A stretch of 64,000 nt of DNA. Source: Streptomyces sp. T12. Lineage in GTDB: Bacteria; Actinomycetota; Actinomycetes; Streptomycetales; Streptomycetaceae. Positions 26,050-34,508 of this stretch are shown piece by piece. The stretch's first letter is position 1. Each line of letters starts with the position of its first letter. The translations under genes were made by a program, and so were the position numbers. Location of the stretch: positions 1,178,001-1,242,000 of the forward strand of contig NZ_CP117866.1 of assembly GCF_028736035.1 (NCBI RefSeq), read 5' to 3'. Below the pieces are notes generated by a model, which saw only the letters and a list, made by a program, of their open reading frames with translations, searched no databases and had not been told where the DNA came from.

Positions 26050-26310
26050 ATGCAGCAGGACAAGCACCCCGACTACCACCCGGTCGTCTTCCGCGACCGC
26101 TCCGCCGGTTACGCCTTCCTGACCCGGTCCACCGCGACCAGCGACCAGACCATCGACTGGGACGACGGCGAGACCTACCCGGTCGTCGACGTGGAGATCT
26201 CCTCGGAGAGCCATCCCTTCCACACCGGCAAGGCCCGAACGCTGGACTCCGAGGGCCGCGTCGCCGCCTTCGAGCGGCGCTACGGCGGTGGAGCGGGGCA
26301 GGGTGGCTGA
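26050..26310 (+). CDS. rpmE2: 50S ribosomal protein L31 type B
   Basis: An 86-residue L31 with family motifs [27 protein letters not shown] and [15 protein letters not shown]. The CxxC zinc ligands of the C+ type are absent, so this is the zinc-free (type B) paralogue that replaces L31 under zinc starvation. The ribosome site GAGGAG is good. In other Streptomyces copies a Zur box (AT-rich TGATAATCATTATCA-like palindrome) controls expression; nothing like it is visible in the 105 bp upstream, so this copy may be constitutive. Its stop codon lies inside the first unit of a 21-bp repeat. Confidence 0.93.
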   Translation: MQQDKHPDYHPVVFRDRSAGYAFLTRSTATSDQTIDWDDGETYPVVDVEISSESHPFHTGKARTLDSEGRVAAFERRYGGGAGQGG

Positions 26311-26407
26311 TCCGGGCACCGGGACAGCTGATCCGGGGACCGGAGCGACGGATCCGGAGACCAGGGCGGCTGACCGGGAGACCGGGGCGGCTGACCCGAA
26401 GGCCAGA
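26303..26407. repeat. 21-bp minisatellite, five copies, overlapping the rpmE2 stop
   Basis: Five diverged units of 21 bp (form GCGGCTGACCCGGAGACCGGG) run in perfect register from 26303 to 26407; the first contains the rpmE2 stop codon. Read in another frame they encode a seven-residue repeat of the type Ala-Asp-Pro-Glu-Thr-Gly, but no gene is supported. The rest of the gap to 26513 is featureless. Confidence 0.9.
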
Positions 26408-26513
26408 CCGGAGATCCACGCCGCCCGGCGCCTCGGCCCCGCGGGCGGATCACCGGTGCGGCGACGCGCCCGCTCCCTCCCGCTCAGATGGCGACGTGCC
26501 CGCCCCGTCCCGC

Positions 26514-27308
26514 TCAGATGACGTTGAGCGCCGCCGCGCAGCCCACCCCGCCGAGCACCATGAACGCCGGCATCAGCACCTTGAGCTCGACCCAGCTGCC
26601 CGCACGGAACCGCATCGCCTTGGGCGGGCCCACCGGGTACCAGCGCTTGCGTCCCACCGGGATCGGCCACAGGATCGGGCAGCCGGAGACCGTCAGCGCG
26701 TCCCCGATGTCGTGCACCAGCGCGCCCAGCACGATCGGCAGCCCCAGCCACAGATACTCCTGGCCCGGCGCCGTGAACAGCCAGTCCGAGCCGTTGCCCG
26801 GCTTGTCCAGGACCCCGGCGATGATCCACGAGCTGGTCGCGGCCAGCAGCCACACCAGGACATCGGCGCTGGAGCCACGGGTCGCGCGCCACAGCAGGCC
26901 CTCGATGGCCAGCACCATGTGCGCGAACAGGATCGCCAGCACCGCCCAGCGTCCACCGGTGATCGCCAGCACCGAGGCGCCCCCGCCGATCAGGACCGCC
27001 CACAGCCACGTGTGCGTGAGCGTGCGATGCCCACCGGAGCGACGCGGGTCGCCCTGCTTCCTCGTCCCCTTGTAGACGGCGTACGACAACTTGTCGACGA
27101 TCTCGCACAGCCAGCGCGACAGCGGACCGAACGCCCGCGAGATGGTGGCCGCCTTGTGGTCGAGGTCCGGGGCGAGGGCCGCACCGGCGCAGATCAGCGC
27201 GCCGGACAACAGGACGGGCCAGGGCATCCCGTGCCCCGCAGCGGCGGCGGCAGCTCCGACGCCGAGCCAGGCAGCGGCTCCCGACAGTGAGTGTGCTGGT
27301 CCCATCAT
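26514..27308 (-). CDS. Membrane-bound metal-dependent hydrolase (YdjM / DUF457 family)
   Basis: A 264-residue integral membrane protein with about five hydrophobic helices. Conserved metal-ligand motifs of the family are GPAHSLSG at the N-terminus, APDLDHK, GGHRTLTHTW and VHDIGDALT. The biochemical role is undefined; E. coli YdjM is SOS-induced. The frame is open upstream to 27464, but translation probably begins at 27308 (MMGPAHS), where homology starts; an ATG at 27326 is an alternative. It is divergent from the helicase gene with about 145 bp between the starts. Confidence 0.82.
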   Translation of the reverse strand: MMGPAHSLSGAAAWLGVGAAAAAAGHGMPWPVLLSGALICAGAALAPDLDHKAATISRAFGPLSRWLCEIVDKLSYAVYKGTRKQGDPRRSGGHRTLTHTWLWAVLIGGGASVLAITGGRWAVLAILFAHMVLAIEGLLWRATRGSSADVLVWLLAATSSWIIAGVLDKPGNGSDWLFTAPGQEYLWLGLPIVLGALVHDIGDALTVSGCPILWPIPVGRKRWYPVGPPKAMRFRAGSWVELKVLMPAFMVLGGVGCAAALNVI

Positions 27309-27453
27309 GGCCGTTGCCCGCCCCATTCCTCGTGTGCCGCTGTCCAGTTGACCGGGTTCGCTGACTTGTCGTCGGCGACACAGCGTAGCGTTCGCGATCT
27401 TCGCCCCTGCATCCGATTCCCCTGTGGAGCGGGAGGGCAGGCAAGATGGGTGG

Positions 27454-29967
27454 GTGACCCTCATCGATCAGCTGCCGCCGACCGCCGACCCCGACGCCCT
27501 CTACGAAGCCTTCGAGTCGTGGGCCGAGGAGCGTGGTCTCACGCTCTACCCCCATCAGGAGGAGGCGCTGATCGAGGTGGTCTCCGGCGCGAACGTGATC
27601 GTGTCGACGCCCACCGGCTCCGGCAAGAGCATGATCGCCGCAGGCGCCCACTTCGCCGCGCTGGCCCGGGACGAGGTCACCTTCTACACCGCTCCGATCA
27701 AGGCGCTGGTCTCGGAGAAGTTCTTCGAGCTGTGCAAGATCTTCGGCACGGAGAACGTCGGCATGCTGACCGGCGACGCGTCCGTGAACGCCGACGCTCC
27801 CGTGATCTGCTGCACCGCCGAGGTGCTCGCGTCGATCGCGCTGCGCGACGGCAAGCGGGCGGACGTCGGCCAGGTCGTCATGGACGAGTTCCACTTCTAC
27901 GCGGAGGGGGACCGCGGCTGGGCCTGGCAGATCCCGATCCTGGAACTGCCGCAGGCGCAGTTCATCCTGATGTCGGCGACGCTCGGCGATGTCTCGATGT
28001 TCGAGAAGGACCTCACCCGGCGCACCGGCCGCCCGACGGCGGTGGTCCGCTCGGCGACCCGTCCCGTGCCGCTGTCCTACGAGTACAAGCTCACCCCGAT
28101 GACCGAGACTCTGACCGAGTTGCTGCAGACCAAGCAGGCGCCGGTCTACATCGTGCACTTCACGCAGGCACAGGCCGTGGAGCGGGCGCAGGCGCTGATG
28201 AGCATCAACATGTGCTCGCGCGAGGAGAAGGACCAGATCGCCGAGCTGATCGGCAACTTCCGCTTCACCACCAAGTTCGGCCGCAACCTCTCCCGTTACG
28301 TGCGGCACGGCATCGGTGTGCATCACGCCGGCATGCTGCCGAAGTACCGCCGCCTGGTGGAGAAGCTCGCGCAGGCCGGTCTGCTGAAGGTCATCTGCGG
28401 CACGGACACGCTGGGGGTGGGTGTCAACGTCCCGATCCGCACGGTGCTGTTCACGGCCCTGACCAAGTACGACGGCAACCGCGTCCGCACCCTGCGCAAC
28501 CGGGAGTTCCACCAGATCGCCGGCCGGGCCGGGCGCGCGGGATTCGACACGGCGGGCTTCGTCGTCGCCCAGGGGCCCGAGCACGTCATCGAGAACGAGA
28601 AGGCGCTCGCCAAGGCCGGCGACGACCCGAAGAAGCGCCGCAAGGTCGTCCGCAAGAAGGCGCCCGAGGGCTTCGTCGGCTGGACGGAGAGCACCTTCGA
28701 CAAGCTCATCTCCTCCGAACCGGAGCCGCTGACCTCCCGCTTCCGGGTCACGCACACGATGCTGCTGTCGGTGATCGCCCGGCCTGGCAACGCCTTCGAG
28801 GCGATGCGGCACATGCTGGAGGACAACCACGAGCCGCGCAAGCAGCAGCTGCGGCACATCCGGCGCGCGATCGCGATCTACCGTTCGCTGCTGGACGGCG
28901 GCATCGTCGAGAAGCTCGACGAGCCGGACGCCTCCGGCCGCATCGTCCGTCTCACCGTCGACCTCCAGCAGGACTTCGCGCTCAACCAGCCGCTGTCCAC
29001 CTTCGCCCTGGCCGCGTTCGAACTGCTGGACCCGGAGTCGCCGTCCTACGCCCTGGACATGGTGTCCGTCGTCGAGTCCACCCTGGACGACCCGCGGCAG
29101 ATCCTCGTCGCCCAGCTGAACAAGGCGAAGGGCGAGGCCGTCGCCGCGATGAAGGCGGACGGCATCGAGTACGAGGAGCGCATGGAGCGCCTCCAGGACG
29201 TCACCTACCCCAAGCCCTTGGAGGAGCTGCTCTTCCACGCGTACAACACGTACCGCAAGAGCCACCCCTGGGTCGGCGACCATCCGCTGTCGCCGAAGTC
29301 CGTCATCCGGGACATGTACGAACGGGCGATGTCCTTCACGGAGTTGGTGTCCTTCTACGAGCTGGCCCGCACCGAGGGCATCGTGCTGCGCTACCTCGCC
29401 AGCGCCTACAAGACCCTCGACCACAACATCCCGGACGACCTCAAGTCCGAGGATCTGCAGGATCTGATCGAGTGGCTCGGCGAGATGGTGCGCCAGGTCG
29501 ACTCCAGCCTGCTGGACGAGTGGGAGCAGCTCGCCAACCCGGAGGAGATGACCGCCGAGGAGGCGCAGGAGAAGGCCGACGAGGTCAAGCCGGTCACCAC
29601 GAACGCGCGTGCCTTCCGCGTCCTCGTCCGCAACGCCATGTTCCGCCGCGTCGAGCTCGCCGCCCTCGACCAGGTCGAGGAGCTGGGCGAGATGGACGCG
29701 GAGGCCGGTTGGGACGCCGAGGCCTGGGGTGAGGCGATGGACAAGTACTGGGACGAGTACGAGGACCTCGGCACCGGCCCCAACGCCCGTGGGCCCAAGC
29801 TCCTGGTGATCGAGGAGGAGCCGGCGAACCGCCTGTGGCGCGTCCGCCAGATCTTCGACGACCCGAACAGCGACCATGACTGGGGCATCAGCGCGGAGAT
29901 CGACCTCACCGCCTCCGACGCGGAGGGCCGCGCGGTGGTCCGCGTCACCGACGTAGGCCAGCTGTGA
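27454..29967 (+). CDS. Ski2-like DEAD/DEAH-box RNA helicase
   Basis: An 837-residue cytosolic helicase. Motifs in order: Q-region YPHQEEALIEV, motif I TPTGSGKSM (Walker A), Ia APIKALVSEK, II DEFH (VVMDEFHFY), III MSATLGD, IV/V region GVHHAGMLPKYRR and GTDTLGVGVNVPIR, VI HQIAGRAGRAG. A DUF3516-like C-terminal region of about 400 residues follows, as in actinobacterial homologues. It probably unwinds RNA in decay or ribosome maturation. The GTG at 27454 (VTLIDQLPPTADPD) matches the usual family N-terminus, so it is chosen over the GTG at 27424. Confidence 0.9.
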   Translation: MTLIDQLPPTADPDALYEAFESWAEERGLTLYPHQEEALIEVVSGANVIVSTPTGSGKSMIAAGAHFAALARDEVTFYTAPIKALVSEKFFELCKIFGTENVGMLTGDASVNADAPVICCTAEVLASIALRDGKRADVGQVVMDEFHFYAEGDRGWAWQIPILELPQAQFILMSATLGDVSMFEKDLTRRTGRPTAVVRSATRPVPLSYEYKLTPMTETLTELLQTKQAPVYIVHFTQAQAVERAQALMSINMCSREEKDQIAELIGNFRFTTKFGRNLSRYVRHGIGVHHAGMLPKYRRLVEKLAQAGLLKVICGTDTLGVGVNVPIRTVLFTALTKYDGNRVRTLRNREFHQIAGRAGRAGFDTAGFVVAQGPEHVIENEKALAKAGDDPKKRRKVVRKKAPEGFVGWTESTFDKLISSEPEPLTSRFRVTHTMLLSVIARPGNAFEAMRHMLEDNHEPRKQQLRHIRRAIAIYRSLLDGGIVEKLDEPDASGRIVRLTVDLQQDFALNQPLSTFALAAFELLDPESPSYALDMVSVVESTLDDPRQILVAQLNKAKGEAVAAMKADGIEYEERMERLQDVTYPKPLEELLFHAYNTYRKSHPWVGDHPLSPKSVIRDMYERAMSFTELVSFYELARTEGIVLRYLASAYKTLDHNIPDDLKSEDLQDLIEWLGEMVRQVDSSLLDEWEQLANPEEMTAEEAQEKADEVKPVTTNARAFRVLVRNAMFRRVELAALDQVEELGEMDAEAGWDAEAWGEAMDKYWDEYEDLGTGPNARGPKLLVIEEEPANRLWRVRQIFDDPNSDHDWGISAEIDLTASDAEGRAVVRVTDVGQL

Positions 29968-29986
29968 GCACAGGAGAATCCCACCC

Positions 29987-30856
29987 ATGACGACGAACCC
30001 GGCCGAGAGGCTCGTCGACCTGCTCGACCTGGAGCAGATCGAGGTCAACATCTTCCGTGGCCGCAGCCCGCAGGAGTCCCTGCAGCGGGTCTTCGGCGGC
30101 CAGGTGGCCGGCCAGGCACTGGTCGCCGCCGCGCGCACCACGGACGGCGACCGTCCGGTGCACTCGCTGCACGCGTACTTCCTGCGCCCCGGCAGACCGG
30201 GCGTGCCGATCGTGTACCAGGTCGAACGGGTGCGGGACGGCAGGTCGTTCACGACCCGCCGGGTCACCGCCGTGCAGCAGGGCCGCACGATCTTCAATCT
30301 CACCGCCTCCTTTCATCAGCCTGAGCAAGGGAGCTTCGAGCACCAGCTGCCGCCGGCCCGCAAGGTGCCGGCCCCGGAGTCGCTGCCGACGGTCACCGAC
30401 GAGATCCGGGAGCATCTGGGCGCACTGCCCGAGCAGTTGGAGCGGATGGCGCGCCGTCAGCCCTTCGACATCCGCTATGTGGACCGGCTGCGCTGGACCG
30501 CCGAGGAGGTCAAGGACGCCGAGCCGCGCAGTGCCGTGTGGATGCGCGCGGTCGGGCCGCTCGGCGACGACCCGGTCGTGCACACCTGCGCACTGACCTA
30601 CGCCAGTGACATGACCCTCCTGGACGCCGTCCGCATCCCGGTCGAACCCCTGTGGGGCCCGCGGAGTTTCGACATCGCGTCGCTGGACCACGCGATGTGG
30701 TTCCACCGGCCTTTCCGCGCGGACGAGTGGTTCCTGTACGACCAGGAGTCACCGATCGCGACCGGTGGGCGGGGACTCGCCCGTGGGCGGATCTACGACC
30801 TGGAAGGGCGCCTGCTGGTGTCCGTCGTCCAGGAAGGTCTGTTCAGGGCGCTGTAG
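29987..30856 (+). CDS. tesB: Acyl-CoA thioesterase II (TesB)
   Basis: A 289-residue double-hotdog thioesterase of the TesB type. The first hotdog contains QRVFGGQVAGQALVAA and the long-helix region HSLHAYFLRPGRPGVPI; the second carries LTYASDMTLLDAVR and ASLDHAMWFHRPFR, with Asp in LDHAMW and the Gln/Thr partners expected at the active site. It hydrolyses medium and long acyl-CoA in the cytosol. It follows the helicase by 19 bp on the same strand with GGAGAA ahead, so the two may be co-transcribed. Its end overlaps the convergent next gene by 14 bp. Confidence 0.92.
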   Translation: MTTNPAERLVDLLDLEQIEVNIFRGRSPQESLQRVFGGQVAGQALVAAARTTDGDRPVHSLHAYFLRPGRPGVPIVYQVERVRDGRSFTTRRVTAVQQGRTIFNLTASFHQPEQGSFEHQLPPARKVPAPESLPTVTDEIREHLGALPEQLERMARRQPFDIRYVDRLRWTAEEVKDAEPRSAVWMRAVGPLGDDPVVHTCALTYASDMTLLDAVRIPVEPLWGPRSFDIASLDHAMWFHRPFRADEWFLYDQESPIATGGRGLARGRIYDLEGRLLVSVVQEGLFRAL

Positions 30857-31754
30857 CCCGGGGGCTTCTGCGACGCAGCCAGCTCAGCAGGCCGCGTGGC
30901 GGTTCCGGCTCCTGGGGCCGGGGCGAGACGAGGTGCACCGGATGCGCCGGCGCCGGGATCCGCGTCGCCGTCGGGCGCGGGGCCGGCCGCCTCTCGCGTG
31001 CCGCTTCCAGTACTGCCGTCAGGTCGGCCCGCAGCAGGCCGATCTCGTCCGGGTCGTCCGCTGTCATGATCCTCTCGGCCAGGTGCGCGGCGGGCGAACC
31101 CGGTGCGCCGGATGCCGGCGGTCCTGGCCGGAAGTGGTTCAGATGGGAGCGCTCATAGGGGTCGGGGACGATTTCCGCGATCTGGACGGGGTCGAGGAAG
31201 GCGGCCAGCGCGCCGGCGCTCTCCCACGGGTCGTCGGCCAGTCGCAGCAGGAATCCCCGATGGCGTCCCCGCCAGTTGCGCGCCCGCAGATCCACGCCCG
31301 CGTCCAGCATGCCGCGCAGCCCTTCGGGCATACGTCGGTCGTTCAGCAGCGGGGCGTTCTTCTCGTCGGCGGCGAACTGCTTCAGCTCCTCGGCGAGATA
31401 CAGCCACACCACGGCTCGGTAGCGATTGAGGTACCACTTCGCCGGGACGACCAGCCCCAGGCGGGCCAGGCGCGTGAACCTGCCGATGGACACGTCCATG
31501 ACGCCCGCGCCCTCTGTCGTACCCACCACCTTCACGCGGTCCTGCAACGACTCGGCGAACCCGGCCCCCGAACGCAGCCGGTCGATCTCCGACCGCGGGA
31601 CACGCCGGCCCCCGCCTCCCTCGTCCGGCACGGTCCGGATGATTCCGAGGTGAACGGCGAGGTCCAACTCTCCTCGCTTCAGCGCCAGTTCGCGGGCCGC
31701 GCGACTCGGCGTATACGACAGGTGGTGCGGTTTCGTGGCGGTGTCGCCTGACAT
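30843..31754 (-). CDS. DUF6397-like protein of unknown function
   Basis: A 303-residue soluble protein with a compact N-terminal helical domain (TPSRAARELALKRGELDLAV and RRVPRSEIDRLR) reminiscent of a MerR/excisionase-like helix-turn-helix, a central conserved region (SIGRFTRLARLGLVVPAKWYLNRYRAVVW, LRARNWRGRHRGFL) and a disordered Pro/Arg-rich C-terminus. It resembles the Streptomyces-specific DUF6397 family, from memory. DNA binding is plausible but unproven. It ends convergently inside the tesB 3' end. Confidence 0.65.
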   Translation of the reverse strand: MSGDTATKPHHLSYTPSRAARELALKRGELDLAVHLGIIRTVPDEGGGGRRVPRSEIDRLRSGAGFAESLQDRVKVVGTTEGAGVMDVSIGRFTRLARLGLVVPAKWYLNRYRAVVWLYLAEELKQFAADEKNAPLLNDRRMPEGLRGMLDAGVDLRARNWRGRHRGFLLRLADDPWESAGALAAFLDPVQIAEIVPDPYERSHLNHFRPGPPASGAPGSPAAHLAERIMTADDPDEIGLLRADLTAVLEAARERRPAPRPTATRIPAPAHPVHLVSPRPQEPEPPRGLLSWLRRRSPRATAP

Positions 31755-31881
31755 GGTCGGTCTCCCCCGTGGAGTCAGTGGCTCACGCTGTGTGCGCTCG
31801 CCGTGACAAAAACCGTAGCCGGTCGGGCGGATCTCGTGGCGAGCCTGTGGATAACTCCATGGGGGACGGCGAATCAGCAGG

Positions 31882-32295
31882 TCAGACGTCTGTGATCGGT
31901 GACCGTTCGGGCTGTCGGGCGTCCACGTCGAGGTGTTCGCCGACCCGGTTGACGAGCAGGGTCATCTCGTAGGCGATCTGGCCGATGTCCGCCTCCGCGC
32001 CGCTGAGCACGCACAGACAGCTGCCGGTGCCCGCCGCCGTGACGAACAGCACCGCGTCGTCGAACTCGACCATCGTCTGGCGCACTCTGCCCGCGCCGAA
32101 GTGCCGTCCCGAGCCCTTGGCGAGGCTGTGCAGTCCGGACGAGACGGCGGCGAGGTGCTCGGCGTCCTCGCGCCGCAGTCCGGTGCTCGCGCCTGTCACC
32201 AGACCGTCGTTGGACAGCACCAGCGCGTGCCGCACATGATCGACGCGCTCCGTCAGGTCGTCCAGCAACCAGCCAAGTCCCTGATTCTGCGCCAT
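31882..32295 (-). CDS. Orphan roadblock/LC7-domain protein (CvnB paralogue)
   Basis: A 137-residue roadblock/LC7 protein, the GTPase-activating or scaffold partner of MglA-like GTPases. It is a close paralogue of the conservon CvnB at 34071-34508: both contain VLSNDGL-GASTGLRREDAEHLAAV and the stretch FGAG-VRQTMVE-DDA. The start at 32295 follows GGGGAGA by 7 bases. No kinase, DUF742 or GTPase gene directly adjoins it on its strand, so it may act with the conservon 0.6 kb away. Confidence 0.88.
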   Translation of the reverse strand: MAQNQGLGWLLDDLTERVDHVRHALVLSNDGLVTGASTGLRREDAEHLAAVSSGLHSLAKGSGRHFGAGRVRQTMVEFDDAVLFVTAAGTGSCLCVLSGAEADIGQIAYEMTLLVNRVGEHLDVDARQPERSPITDV

Positions 32296-32392
32296 GTTCC
32301 GGTCTCCCCGTGTAGATGTCTCCCCCTGCACCGGAGGATCTCTTCGCCACCCTTCCCGACGATCCGGCCCGCGGGCAAGGAGGATGGGGGGC

Positions 32393-32821
32393 ATGGCGCA
32401 GAAGATGACCGATGAGGAATGGCGGGCGTTCGTCTCGCAGGGCACACGCACCGGAAAGTTGTCGACCGTGCGAGCCGACGGGAGTCCGCATGTGACGCCG
32501 ATCTGGTTCGTGCTGGACGGGGACGAGGTGGTGTTCAACACCGGCAAGTCGAGTGTGAAGGGCCGCAACCTGGTCCGTGACGGACGGGTGGCGCTGTGCG
32601 TGGACGTCGACCGGCCGCCGTACGACTTCGTGGTGCTTCAGGGCATCGCCCGGATTTCGGAGGATCTCGAGGAGCTGAGGCACTGGGCCGGTCGTATCGG
32701 GGCGCGGTACATGGGCGAGGAACGCGCGGAGGAGTTCGGGGCCCGCAACGGCGTTCCGGGTGAACTCCTCGTCCGCGTCACGATCGAGAGAGTACTGGCG
32801 GAGAAGGGTGTCGCGGACTGA
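32393..32821 (+). CDS. PPOX-class F420-dependent oxidoreductase
   Basis: A 142-residue split-barrel flavin/deazaflavin protein. Family signatures are GKLSTVRADGSPHVTPIWFVLDG at the N-terminus, FNTGKSSVKGRNLVRDGRVALCVD in the middle and a C-terminal GELLVRVTIERV. Actinobacterial members bind F420 and reduce diverse enones or serve in cofactor metabolism; some bind heme or FMN. The start at 32393 follows AAGGAGG with an 8-bp gap. It is divergent from the roadblock gene, sharing a roughly 100-bp promoter region. Confidence 0.88.
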   Translation: MAQKMTDEEWRAFVSQGTRTGKLSTVRADGSPHVTPIWFVLDGDEVVFNTGKSSVKGRNLVRDGRVALCVDVDRPPYDFVVLQGIARISEDLEELRHWAGRIGARYMGEERAEEFGARNGVPGELLVRVTIERVLAEKGVAD

Positions 32822-32836
32822 CAGCGGTCCCGAGGC

Positions 32837-32859
32837 CGGTCGGCGCCATGGGCCGACCG
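32837..32859. terminator. Stem-loop between PPOX gene and cvnD
   Basis: CGGTCGGC (32837-32844), a 7-nt loop and GCCGACCG (32852-32859) form an 8-bp GC stem just after the PPOX gene. It suits a terminator for this gene and possibly the convergent conservon. Confidence 0.6.
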
Positions 32860-32909
32860 CGGCTGAGAACCGGTCGCCCCATGGAGCCGGTCGGCTCGCA
32901 GGGAACCAG

Positions 32910-33515
32910 TCAGCCCACGGAGTCGAGCAGCCGGGCGGTGTGCATCCGCCCGGCGTACTCGACGAGGCGGATCAGCACTTCCTTTCCCGAGTCGCGGTCC
33001 CGGGCGTCGCAGAGCACGACGGGTGTGCCCCGGTCCAGATCGAGGGCGCGTGAGACGTCGTGGGCGCCGTACGTCCGAGCGCCCGCGAAGCAGTTGACGG
33101 CCACGACGAACGGGATGTGCCGGTGCTCGAAGTAGTCCACCGCGGGGAAGCAGTCCTCCAGGCGCCGGGTGTCCGCGAGGACCACCGCACCCAGGGCGCC
33201 CTGTGACAGTTCGTCCCACAGGAACCAGAAGCGGTCCTGCCCCGGGGTGCCGAAGAGGTAGAGGGACAGGCCGGACCGGATGGTGATGCGTCCGAAGTCC
33301 ATGGCGACGGTCGTGGTGACCTTCTGGTCCACGCCGTCGGTGTCGTCCACCAACTGCCCGGCTTCGCTGAGCAGTTCCTCGGTGCGCAGCGGCCGGATCT
33401 CGCTGACCGCGCCCACCATGGTGGTCTTGCCCACGCCGAATCCGCCGGCGACAAGGATCTTCAGCGCCAGGGCGGCCGTCTCGCCGTCGGAGGCGTCGGA
33501 GTGCTCGGAGACCAT
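32910..33515 (-). CDS. cvnD: Conservon GTPase CvnD
   Basis: A 201-residue MglA-like small GTPase. G1 is GGFGVGKTT, G3 is in YLFGTPGQDRFWF, and the NKxD position reads AVNCFAG, a known conservon variation. It is the last gene of the cvnABCD set on the minus strand. It should cycle between GDP and GTP at the membrane complex of CvnA and CvnB. The gap of 119 bp to cvnC is longer than the other spacings in this operon. Confidence 0.92.
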   Translation of the reverse strand: MVSEHSDASDGETAALALKILVAGGFGVGKTTMVGAVSEIRPLRTEELLSEAGQLVDDTDGVDQKVTTTVAMDFGRITIRSGLSLYLFGTPGQDRFWFLWDELSQGALGAVVLADTRRLEDCFPAVDYFEHRHIPFVVAVNCFAGARTYGAHDVSRALDLDRGTPVVLCDARDRDSGKEVLIRLVEYAGRMHTARLLDSVG

Positions 33516-33634
33516 CGATCACTTCTCTCGGGAGTGCCGGCATCGGTCGACGTCACGGTGCGAAGTCAGCATCATGACAACTGCGGCTGCCCTTCGTGGG
33601 ATTGGACTGCTTTTGGCTGGTTCTGGCATGTCAT

Positions 33635-34048
33635 CTACAGGGCCCGCAATCCTTCGATCACCTCGCGAAGGATCCGTTCGTCCGGAAGCTGTGCGGGTGG
33701 TACCGGACGGCTGACGGTGACGCAGCCCGTTTCCAGTAGGTCGCCGAGGAGCACCCTGACGACCCCCACGGGCAGATCGGCGCCCGCGGCGAGTTCCGCC
33801 ACCGACTGCGTCTCCGGTCGGCACAGTTCGATGAGGGCCCGGTGTTCCGGCCCGAGCGCGGTGTCGTCGTCGGCTCCGGGCGCGGCGGCGTCCAGTGTGA
33901 CGAGGGCGATCAGGTCGAAACGCGCTCCGGTGGGGCCGGGGTCGGTGCGTCCGCCCGTCATGGCGTACGGGCGGACGAGGGGCCCGGCCTCGCTGTCGTA
34001 CCACTGGCTGCCCTGCTCGCGCGGGGCGCCCGTCGTGTCCTCGGTCAT
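33635..34048 (-). CDS. cvnC: Conservon DUF742 protein CvnC
   Basis: A 137-residue DUF742 protein. Recognisable blocks are RPYAMTGGRT at the N-terminus, FDLIALV, ALIELCRPETQSVAELAAGADLPVGVVRVLLGDLLETGCV (a winged helix-like motif) and the C-terminal ERILREVIEGLRAL. The start at 34048 lies 22 bp after the cvnB stop; upstream ATGs would lie inside cvnB. It is a standard conservon member that links the kinase complex to the GTPase. Confidence 0.9.
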   Translation of the reverse strand: MTEDTTGAPREQGSQWYDSEAGPLVRPYAMTGGRTDPGPTGARFDLIALVTLDAAAPGADDDTALGPEHRALIELCRPETQSVAELAAGADLPVGVVRVLLGDLLETGCVTVSRPVPPAQLPDERILREVIEGLRAL

Positions 34049-34070
34049 GCGCACGGACCGCCCTTCCGGC

Positions 34071-34508
34071 TCATCCTGCGGCGGGCGGCCGCGCTGCCAC
34101 GCGTGTTGGCGTGTGGAGGTGCTCGCCGACACGTTTGACCAGCCGTGCCATCTCGTACGCCACCAGTCCGATGTCGGCGCTCACGGCGGTGAGGACGGCG
34201 AGACAGGAGCCGTCGCCCGCGGCCGCCACGAACAGGAAGGCGTCGTCCATCTCCACCATGGTCTGGCGCACTCCGCCGGCGCCGAAGTGCCTGCCCGCGC
34301 CCTTGGCCAGACTGTGGAAGCCGGAGGCGACCGCGGCGAGGTGCTCGGCGTCCTCGCGACGGAGGCCGGTCGACGCACCTACGGCGAGTCCGTCGTTGGA
34401 CAGCACCACGGCGTGCCGTACCTCGCTCACTCGCAGCACCAGGTCGTCCAGCAACCAGTCGAGTTCACCGGACCGCTGAGCGGCTCTCATGCCCGGATCC
34501 TGGATCAT
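34071..34508 (-). CDS. cvnB: Conservon roadblock/LC7 protein CvnB
   Basis: A 145-residue roadblock/LC7 protein. It starts at an ATG overlapping the cvnA stop by 4 bp, so expression is coupled. In conservons CvnB docks on CvnA and acts on the GTPase CvnD. It is nearly the same as the orphan roadblock protein at 31882-32295 through its central 100 residues. The C-terminal tail is Pro/Ala/Arg-rich and different in the two. Confidence 0.92.
   Translation of the reverse strand: MIQDPGMRAAQRSGELDWLLDDLVLRVSEVRHAVVLSNDGLAVGASTGLRREDAEHLAAVASGFHSLAKGAGRHFGAGGVRQTMVEMDDAFLFVAAAGDGSCLAVLTAVSADIGLVAYEMARLVKRVGEHLHTPTRVAARPPAAG

Noticed and set aside
24508..30303. A 1,931-codon minus-strand open frame
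   Set aside because: It is antisense to several well-supported genes (ABC exporter, helicase, TesB), has no family features, and is expected in GC-rich DNA where stop codons are rare.
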